Positions 1-4,872 of a DNA stretch of 6,195 nucleotides are shown piece after piece. The position numbers and the translations under genes were made by a program. Location: contig JAIRSB010000051.1 in the NCBI GenBank assembly GCA_031255655.1, positions 1 to 6,195 of the forward strand, given 5' to 3'. Source of the DNA: Spirochaetaceae bacterium (GTDB taxonomy: Bacteria > Spirochaetota > Spirochaetia > Treponematales > Breznakiellaceae). Numbering within the stretch: position 1 is the stretch's first letter; every line of letters begins with the position of its first letter. The notes beneath the pieces were generated by a model. That model did not search any database. It was given only the letters and a program-made list of their open reading frames with translations, and had not been told where the DNA came from.

Positions 1-13
1 AACGCCTTTCGCT

Positions 14-16
14 CAT
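14..16 (-). other. Possible start codon of a further operon gene leaving the window
   Basis: An ATG lies four bases after the TAG stop of the membrane TPR gene and opens a frame reading M-S-E-R-R before the window ends. The four-base gap equals the gap between the two preceding genes of the operon, so a fourth co-transcribed gene is plausible. A GGTGG stretch inside the end of the upstream gene could act as a weak ribosome binding site. Only five codons are visible, so the product cannot be identified and the start may be fortuitous. Confidence 0.3.
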
Positions 17-20
17 TACC

Positions 21-1181
21 CTATTTTGCCACCGGAAGCTGATGTATGGTAATGCCTTCCAAACTTAGCGTTTCAGGCGCGTCCGCTGGAACGATTTTAC
101 CTAGAACTTCCAGCGGATACTCTAGATTAATGTCGGCGACGAAAGGCAGACGCACTTTGACAATCCCTTCAACACTGCGCCGTTTATCGTAACCGATTAG
201 AAAATTAAATAATGTTTCATTCTGCTCCGCGGTAATATCTGCCGCCATGCCGCTCCACAATACATTACAGCCGCGATACAACGGGGGCGCTTTCATTACA
301 TCCGCGTACGCGATGTTTTCGGAGGGTTTTGATTTTAACGTCTCAAAACCGGGCATTTCGAGATAACGCTCCAGGTTACTCGCTTTATTTTTTATTCCAG
401 TGTTAGCGTTTGATTCAAGGATTCTGTTAATTTCTATTCGAGCAGAATTGTCTTTTCGCTCGTCAAAGAATTTGCGCGCGTTTTCATACGATGTTAAAAT
501 TTGTTTTTCCGTTAAAATAAAATAATAAACACCGCCCATTTCCACAAGATTTTTCTTGTCGTCCTGCGTTAAAACACTTTCAGTAAAGCCTTCGCGTTCT
601 GGTGCGGCGTCAACAGGCTTACTGTTTTTAACGAAAATAACAAGCGACACAGCCGCCGCTACAAGGCACGGTAGCATAATATTTCTGACAAGTTTTGCGG
701 GTTTCGGTTTTTCACGCGGAAAACGTGGGTATATGCTGCGAAGTTTGCCGGATTCTATCCACGCCAAAAGATCATCGGAACCGGCGTATTTCCTAAGAAT
801 TTTTAACGCTGTCCGCGCTGTACGATTTTTGCCGTCAACTTCCTGCACTTCCAAATAAAAACTTATGGCACGGCGCGAATCAGCGCGTTTAACATACAAA
901 GCCGCCATAGCTAAGAGAACGGAAGGCTCGCGGGGTTTTATTTCACGCGCCCGCGTCAAATAATCATGCGCTCCGCCGTAATTCCCCGAATATAAACAGC
1001 ACAAGCCCAACAGGTAAAAAAACATAAATGAATCGCGGTAATTATATACTTCGCTTTCCAGCAGTTGTATCGCCGTTTCATAGCTTCCGCGCCGCGCAAG
1101 ACGCGCCGCCTTCGTTAATACGGATTGAAATTCCGGCGCCCATAAACCGCCTGCCGTTACAATGAATATGCCGCCGCGCAT
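21..1181 (-). CDS. Single-pass membrane protein with cytoplasmic TPR repeats and a periplasmic C-terminal domain
   Basis: This 386-residue protein has helical TPR-like repeats at about residues 17-130. The clearest are the segment with YLLGLCCLYSGNYGGAHDYL and the next with LLAMAALYVKRADSRRAISF. A basic stretch (REKPKPAKLVRN) then leads into one hydrophobic segment at about 168-186. The positive charges in front of it predict N-in/C-out topology, so the TPRs would be cytoplasmic and residues 190-386 periplasmic. The outer part has a helical stretch (about 220-275) and a beta-rich end (about 302-365, with VKVRLPFVADINLEYPLEVLG) that could be an OB-like barrel; that fold is a guess. TPRs usually bind proteins, so a scaffold or adaptor role is inferred. 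The gene starts four bases after the preceding stop with no strong ribosome binding site, which suggests translational coupling. I do not recognise a named family. The coding call is firm; the function is unknown. Confidence 0.87.
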   Translation of the reverse strand: MRGGIFIVTAGGLWAPEFQSVLTKAARLARRGSYETAIQLLESEVYNYRDSFMFFYLLGLCCLYSGNYGGAHDYLTRAREIKPREPSVLLAMAALYVKRADSRRAISFYLEVQEVDGKNRTARTALKILRKYAGSDDLLAWIESGKLRSIYPRFPREKPKPAKLVRNIMLPCLVAAAVSLVIFVKNSKPVDAAPEREGFTESVLTQDDKKNLVEMGGVYYFILTEKQILTSYENARKFFDERKDNSARIEINRILESNANTGIKNKASNLERYLEMPGFETLKSKPSENIAYADVMKAPPLYRGCNVLWSGMAADITAEQNETLFNFLIGYDKRRSVEGIVKVRLPFVADINLEYPLEVLGKIVPADAPETLSLEGITIHQLPVAK

Positions 1182-1185
1182 GGGG

Positions 1186-2409
1186 TCAAAAACTTCTGAA
1201 TATGGAACCGTAACGGGCTTTTAATCTGGCTATAGTTAATTCCATGCCTTTCAATTCTTCTTCCGTGGGCGTAGTTCCAGTGTAGATATACTCGTCAACC
1301 TTGTTTACTAATTCGCGCAGTGTCATAATATCGACGCGCACCGCGCCGGCGGAAAAAAGCGCCCTCGGTTTTCCGCGTTCAGGCGTCGGAGTAGGCGTCG
1401 CTGCGGCAGCGGGCGTTTTGGATTCGACAGCCGGCGGAGTAACATTCATAGGAACAATCGACGAGTTGGAAGCGTTCATTATGGAAATCTGAGGTGGAGG
1501 AACAACCTCTTCAACGAAGATAGGCGAAACGTACTCTTTTTCGTCAACAACTATAGACTGAGGATACTCTTTTTCATTCACCTCAAATTTTCCGCCCCCG
1601 AATCCGTAATCATCTTCAGCAGCGAGCAAGACCGTCATCATGCGCTGTTCCCAACGTTTCATCGGTTTTATATCAAGAAAATAGCAGACGGCGGAATCTT
1701 TTACGGAGAATGGAGTGTAATTGAAACTTCTGCCCGACACATAATTAACTTTGTATCGCGCCGCGTTCATACGTTTCCAATTCGCAAATTGCAGAAAATC
1801 GGGCGTTTCCGTTCCCTCGACAAAGATACTGCCCATTAAGCCGTAATCATTGTTGCGCGTAACCCAGTATTCCTCCGGCGAGGTTTTGTCAATTATGGTT
1901 TCGGAACTTATAGTACGCAAATCGGTTCTAAAAGGGGGTTTGTTTTTCTCACCCAGAAATGTATCAACTAAAAGACGCAGACCGATATTTGTCGTATCAG
2001 GACTCCAGCTTTCAACCATTATGTCTATCCTAACGCCGTTGCTTACACCGGAACTTGCCGTCCGTATAAAAGAAAACGATTCTGTAACCGACAAAAAGCG
2101 GGATTCAAATACAAGCGCCGGTTTGTTTTTCTCACCGCGTATGACCATCTTAAATTCAGAATTGCTGCCCATTTTGTATTCCTTTCCGTTTATGTACGCG
2201 GAAAGGAAGCTGGTGCGCTTGTCTTTTTCCCAAAACAGCGGTTCATAAATTTTGCGCCCGACATCAGTCATATAAAACAGCGAAAAGCGGCCTGTTTTTT
2301 CATCAATTGCAAGTTTTATTCTGCCGTCGATATAATCAGCCGCGTATACGTTTGAAAAAACCTTAATGAACAGCGTCATGACGATAAAAGCCATACATAA
2401 TTTTTTCAT
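1186..2409 (-). CDS. Secreted protein of unknown family with Pro/Thr-rich linker and helical tail
   Basis: The product is 407 residues from the chosen ATG. A GTG nine bases further upstream would add three residues, but the ATG is preferred because GAGAGG sits eight bases before it. Residues 1-23 form a signal peptide (MKK, hydrophobic core, VYA/AD cleavage) with no lipobox cysteine, so a soluble periplasmic protein is likely. Residues about 24-270 are rich in short alternating beta-like segments, including GLRLLVDTFLG, and look like one or two beta-sandwich domains. Residues about 300-348 are low-complexity and rich in Pro, Thr and Ala (TPAAAATPTPTPERGKP). A charged, probably helical tail fills 352-407. 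The hexapeptide GEKNKP occurs twice, 61 residues apart. It starts two bases after the stop of the upstream TPR gene and ends four bases before the membrane TPR gene, so the three are probably translated together. I see no catalytic motif and assign no function. Confidence 0.87.
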   Translation of the reverse strand: MKKLCMAFIVMTLFIKVFSNVYAADYIDGRIKLAIDEKTGRFSLFYMTDVGRKIYEPLFWEKDKRTSFLSAYINGKEYKMGSNSEFKMVIRGEKNKPALVFESRFLSVTESFSFIRTASSGVSNGVRIDIMVESWSPDTTNIGLRLLVDTFLGEKNKPPFRTDLRTISSETIIDKTSPEEYWVTRNNDYGLMGSIFVEGTETPDFLQFANWKRMNAARYKVNYVSGRSFNYTPFSVKDSAVCYFLDIKPMKRWEQRMMTVLLAAEDDYGFGGGKFEVNEKEYPQSIVVDEKEYVSPIFVEEVVPPPQISIMNASNSSIVPMNVTPPAVESKTPAAAATPTPTPERGKPRALFSAGAVRVDIMTLRELVNKVDEYIYTGTTPTEEELKGMELTIARLKARYGSIFRSF

Positions 2410-2411
2410 GC

Positions 2412-3515
2412 TTACCACCTCTCATCCTCAATTAAATCATAGGTGTTTAACATCGTTACAAGCCTTTCCAATATTTCCAGTGCGGTAGTTTTAATCGACA
2501 GCAATCGTATAATGGTGTCCGTGTTTTTTGCAGGGGGCTTTTCGACAACCGGCGGTGTGTCAACGCGGGGAACGGCTGTAGTGGTGACAGGCGAAGGAGC
2601 GGTCCCACCTTTATCATCTCCTTTGGTATACTCGTTGACACGCCCGTTGTACGCTTCTGTTATAAGATACGGCGCAATTCTTTTTTGATATTCGAGTATT
2701 TCGTTCCACATAGCCTGCTGTTCCTGCTCGGACTGAGCCGGCGCGGAAGCAGGAGGAGCAGTTTCATAACCCTCTTTTGGCGGATTTGCGCGGGCATTTT
2801 GCTGTGTTTCGGATGGTATAGATTTTAATATGTTAAGCAGTTCCACCTCGATTTTTTTTTGCTTTATAAGAGCCAAGCGGTTTGTAGACGCTTCAAATTT
2901 ATGGCTCTTTGAGTATTCTTTCACAACGATATTAAACAATTCTTCGGAGCGTTTCATATCATCCATAGCGTAGAAACATTCTCCCATCCAGTAAATCGCC
3001 GCGGCTTTTCTATTGTAGTCCCCGTCAGGGTCATTGTAAAAACCGCTCTCATTCCAGCCGCTAACTCGTATTCCGTTCAAATATCTGCCGTCCACGCGGA
3101 TACTGTCGGCATAGGCGCTCAACAGCGTTATGGCTTCGTCATAGCGTTTTAAGTAGTAATTCGCCCGCCCTTTTTGATACGGAACTTCTACGCATCGTAT
3201 ATTGCCGGGATCTATGCGCGATATTTCGTCAAAATCATGTATAGCATCCCGGTACTGCCCCGCGGCAAACTCTGACATAGCTATCCAAAATTGAGCTTCC
3301 GCCCGTGCCCGCGCTCCAATATTTTCCTGTTGAGCTCTTCGCAGCTGTACAATCGCTTCACCCCAGCGTCCGTTGCTGTAAAGTTCTATTCCTCTGTCTA
3401 TCTGGGTTAAAACACGGTTGTTATTCCCTTCCGACGACTGCTGCGCTGGCGACATGTATGTAAACAGCCCAAACAGAGAAAAAAAGATCAAGACACGCCG
3501 TGTTCTGAGTTTCAT
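2412..3515 (-). CDS. Secreted TPR-repeat protein, first gene of the operon
   Basis: The product is 367 residues from the chosen ATG. An in-frame ATG 11 codons upstream is rejected: it overlaps the predicted -10 box, lacks a good ribosome binding site, and would bury the signal peptide, whereas the chosen ATG has GGAG six bases ahead and begins MKLRTRR plus a hydrophobic core. Cleavage is likely after SPA (residue 24). There is no lipobox cysteine. TPR-like helical pairs occur at about 36-63, 70-105, 108-137 and 170-204, for example FWIAMSEFAAGQYRDAIHDF and IYWMGECFYAMDDMKRSEEL. The spacing resembles periplasmic or outer-membrane TPR proteins such as CpoB and BamD, but no orthology is claimed. 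A Gln/Pro/Ala-rich part (about 235-335) leads to a short helical tail rich in Leu and Ile (335-367). Its last codons carry the ribosome binding site of the next gene. An A9 run lies in codons 219-222. The role is probably protein-protein scaffolding in the periplasm (inference). Confidence 0.87.
   Translation of the reverse strand: MKLRTRRVLIFFSLFGLFTYMSPAQQSSEGNNNRVLTQIDRGIELYSNGRWGEAIVQLRRAQQENIGARARAEAQFWIAMSEFAAGQYRDAIHDFDEISRIDPGNIRCVEVPYQKGRANYYLKRYDEAITLLSAYADSIRVDGRYLNGIRVSGWNESGFYNDPDGDYNRKAAAIYWMGECFYAMDDMKRSEELFNIVVKEYSKSHKFEASTNRLALIKQKKIEVELLNILKSIPSETQQNARANPPKEGYETAPPASAPAQSEQEQQAMWNEILEYQKRIAPYLITEAYNGRVNEYTKGDDKGGTAPSPVTTTAVPRVDTPPVVEKPPAKNTDTIIRLLSIKTTALEILERLVTMLNTYDLIEDERW
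2418..2423 (-). promoter_or_regulatory. Ribosome binding site deciding the start of the second operon gene
   Basis: GAGAGG on the minus strand lies eight bases before the ATG at 2409 and inside the last codons of the upstream TPR gene. It is too close to the GTG at 2418 to serve that codon, so it favours the ATG. Confidence 0.6.
2852..2860 (-). repeat. A9 homopolymer inside the secreted TPR gene
   Basis: The coding strand has nine consecutive A residues within the codons for Q-K-K-I. Gain of one A would lead to a stop after seven further codons, and loss of one A to a stop after nine. Either change ends the protein soon after the TPR domain at roughly 227-230 residues. In this sequence the frame is intact. 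Confidence 0.9.
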
Positions 3516-3521
3516 ATAGTT

Positions 3522-3525
3522 CTCC
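3522..3525 (-). promoter_or_regulatory. Ribosome binding site deciding the start of the first operon gene
   Basis: GGAG on the minus strand is six bases upstream of the ATG at 3515. The alternative upstream ATG at 3548 has only a weak purine stretch before it. The site therefore supports the shorter protein that begins directly with a signal peptide. Confidence 0.65.
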
Positions 3526-3546
3526 AATTCATTTATCGCTGTATAC

Positions 3547-3575
3547 ATTCTAATTCTTTAACAAAAAATCATCAA
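3547..3575 (-). promoter_or_regulatory. Sigma70-like promoter for the TPR operon
   Basis: On the minus strand, TTGATG (3575-3570) and TAGAAT (3552-3547) are separated by exactly 17 bases. They differ from the TTGACA/TATAAT consensus at two positions and one position. Transcription would start near 3540, giving a leader of about 25 bases before the ATG at 3515. The spacer contains an A/T-rich run. The match is by eye; no scoring was run. Confidence 0.5.
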
Positions 3576-3696
3576 CTCTGTTAAACTGAAATATGCCGCG
3601 TTCTCTCCCGTCCGCTTTGCATCACTAGGCTGGAGTGAAAACACATAGGTAATATAAAAAAATGTATGGTCGGATAATTTTATTTTCATACTGTTT

Positions 3697-3725
3697 TTGT
3701 TGAAAACAATGTTTTATTATTGTTT
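3697..3725. promoter_or_regulatory. Candidate LysR-type operator (T-N11-A palindrome plus overlapping inverted repeat)
   Basis: TTGTT-GAA-AACAA at 3697-3709 is an interrupted palindrome matching the T-N11-A box bound by LysR-type regulators. Overlapping it, AAACAAT (3704-3710) and ATTGTTT (3719-3725) form a second inverted repeat with an eight-base spacer. The element ends 31 bases before the LysR start codon, a usual place for an autoregulatory site. A/T-rich DNA readily gives such repeats, so the call is tentative. I could not place a convincing -35/-10 pair for the regulator. Confidence 0.35.
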
Positions 3726-3738
3726 GTTACAGGCATTT

Positions 3739-3746
3739 GGGAGAGG
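3739..3746 (+). promoter_or_regulatory. Ribosome binding site of the LysR-family gene
   Basis: GGGAGAGG is ten bases upstream of the ATG at 3757, slightly long but acceptable spacing. It supports this ATG as the start, and the helix-turn-helix domain then begins at the usual distance from the N-terminus. Confidence 0.6.
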
Positions 3747-3756
3747 CTAAAAATCA

Positions 3757-4701
3757 ATGACTATTTCAAATTTAAAACAAATCAAAGAAATCGCGCGTAC
3801 ACATTCAATTACACAGGCCGCGAATAATCTTGGCATAGCGCAGCCGCACCTGAGCAAAACGGTCAAGGAACTAGAAATAACGCTTGGTTTTGCGATTTTC
3901 AATCGCAGCGTAAAGGGAGTTTTTCCAACAGATAAAGGCGCCGTTTTTCTATCTTATGTAGACAAAATTCTTGAACAACTGGAAAATATCGACAGGCTTT
4001 CCCAAACTGAGATAGACCATAGGCCGTTCAGTGTATCCATTCCGCGGGGCAGCTATATCGCGGAAGGCTTTATCAAGTTCGTTACGGAAAACGGGCACAA
4101 AGATAATTCAAGTTTCGACATATCTGAAACGAACTCTGTTGAAACTATCAACACTATTGCTGAAAAACGGTTTAACATCGGGGTCATTCGCTACCAGAAC
4201 GGACAAGAAAAATATTTTCTCGATTATCTTGCGGAAAAGGGTCTTAAATCCGATCTTGTGTGGGAGTTTGAAATGCTTGTGATGATGTCGTCTAAAAATC
4301 CACTTGCCATCAAAGCCGAAATAACGTCTGATGATCTGGGGCAGTTCGTAGAGATTACCTATGGCGACAACAAGATTCCGTACCGCGGCGCACCGGCCTC
4401 CGCCTCTTTTTCTGTGAACAGCGGGAGCGCGGCTAAAAAAAGGTGTATTTATATATATGACAGGGGAGGTCAGTTCAGTCTGCTGCGCTCTTTGCCGGAA
4501 ACCTATATGTGGGTAGCTCCCGCCCCAGACAGCGTCCTTAACGCATTTGACCTAATTCAGCGAAAATGTCCTCATTCTAGAAACCGCTACCGCGACTTAC
4601 TGGTTTTCCGTAAAGGATACCGGTTTAGCGCTATGGATAAAAATTTCATCGACTGTCTTTACAAGCTGCGAAACGAGGTATCGCTGAAAAATTACCGTTG
4701 A
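3757..4701 (+). CDS. LysR-family transcriptional regulator
   Basis: At 314 residues the protein has normal length for the family. Residues about 6-63 are the winged helix-turn-helix, with the signature pattern S-I-T-Q-A-A-N-N-L-G-I-A-Q-P-H-L-S-K-T-V, then KELEITLGFAIFNR and the wing residues G-V-F-P-T-D-K-G (many relatives have T-x-A-G). Residues about 64-90 form the linker helix used for dimerisation. Residues 91-305 are a diverged periplasmic-binding-protein-like effector domain; NIGVIRYQNGQEKYF and LVMMSSKNPLAI mark its usual strands. The ligand cannot be deduced. The gene is transcribed away from the TPR operon, with about 240 bases between their start codons, and toward the oxidoreductase gene, with which it is convergent. 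LysR regulators commonly act on themselves and on a divergent neighbour, so control of the TPR operon is possible but unproven. The family call is secure. Confidence 0.94.
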   Translation: MTISNLKQIKEIARTHSITQAANNLGIAQPHLSKTVKELEITLGFAIFNRSVKGVFPTDKGAVFLSYVDKILEQLENIDRLSQTEIDHRPFSVSIPRGSYIAEGFIKFVTENGHKDNSSFDISETNSVETINTIAEKRFNIGVIRYQNGQEKYFLDYLAEKGLKSDLVWEFEMLVMMSSKNPLAIKAEITSDDLGQFVEITYGDNKIPYRGAPASASFSVNSGSAAKKRCIYIYDRGGQFSLLRSLPETYMWVAPAPDSVLNAFDLIQRKCPHSRNRYRDLLVFRKGYRFSAMDKNFIDCLYKLRNEVSLKNYR

Positions 4702-4705
4702 CTGC

Positions 4706-4725
4706 AGCCCACCGCGCGGTGGGCT
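4706..4725 (+). terminator. GC-rich hairpin just after the LysR gene
   Basis: GCCCACCGCGCGGTGGGC (4707-4724) is a perfect palindrome, extended by one A-T pair, and begins five bases after the LysR stop codon. It can fold with a seven- to eight-pair stem and a GCGC loop. The following bases are TTGAAAAATT, not a true U tract, so it is either a weak terminator or a 3'-end-protecting hairpin. Confidence 0.5.
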
Positions 4726-4727
4726 TG

Positions 4728-4768
4728 AAAAATTGCGCCGCAAGCGTTTCGCGCTTGCGGCGCAATTT
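4728..4768 (-). terminator. Strong hairpin with perfect 17-bp stem, probable terminator of the oxidoreductase gene
   Basis: The arms 4730-4746 (AAATTGCGCCGCAAGCG) and 4752-4768 are perfect reverse complements around a five-base loop. Read on the minus strand, the stem is followed by T residues, giving a TTTTT run before CAAG, as expected for a rho-independent terminator downstream of the oxidoreductase stop. Read on the plus strand the T run is only three bases, so any effect on LysR transcripts should be weaker, although the stem could work in both directions. Confidence 0.7.
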
Positions 4769-4793
4769 CCAGCCGCCCCCGCGGTTAAAGCCC

Positions 4794-4863
4794 GCGTTAT
4801 CCTGCCCTTACGTTATGTTCCAGCAGAGCTTTCGTAAAACAGGCGGATACGCGGCACGGTGAG
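4794..4863 (-). pseudogene. Possible decayed copy of the 3' end of the adjacent oxidoreductase gene
   Basis: Read on the minus strand, this stretch resembles the end of the neighbouring gene. CGCGTATCCGCC (4853-4842) matches CGCGTATCTGCC in the gene (4983-4972) at 11 of 12 bases. The following bases keep GAAAG and TGGAAC in the same order, with one single-base gap, and GGATAACGC surrounds both stop codons (4794-4802 and 4870-4878). In the matching phase it reads RVSACFTKAL against RVSAPFGESL in the gene and ends in A-G-stop, as the gene does. The part coding for the last four cluster cysteines is absent. It looks like a partial tandem duplicate with an internal deletion, or a remnant of a related gene. 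The similarity is short and may be chance. Confidence 0.35.
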
Positions 4864-4872
4864 CCACCAGCG

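Noticed and set aside
1850..2248. Plus-strand frame of 132 residues opposite the secreted beta-rich gene
   Set aside because: It lies wholly antisense to a gene with a signal peptide and good ribosome binding site and shows no domain features.
3673..3678. GATAAT as a -10 box for the LysR gene
   Set aside because: No acceptable -35 sequence lies 16-18 bases upstream, and it sits about 80 bases from the start codon in A/T-rich DNA where such hexamers are common.
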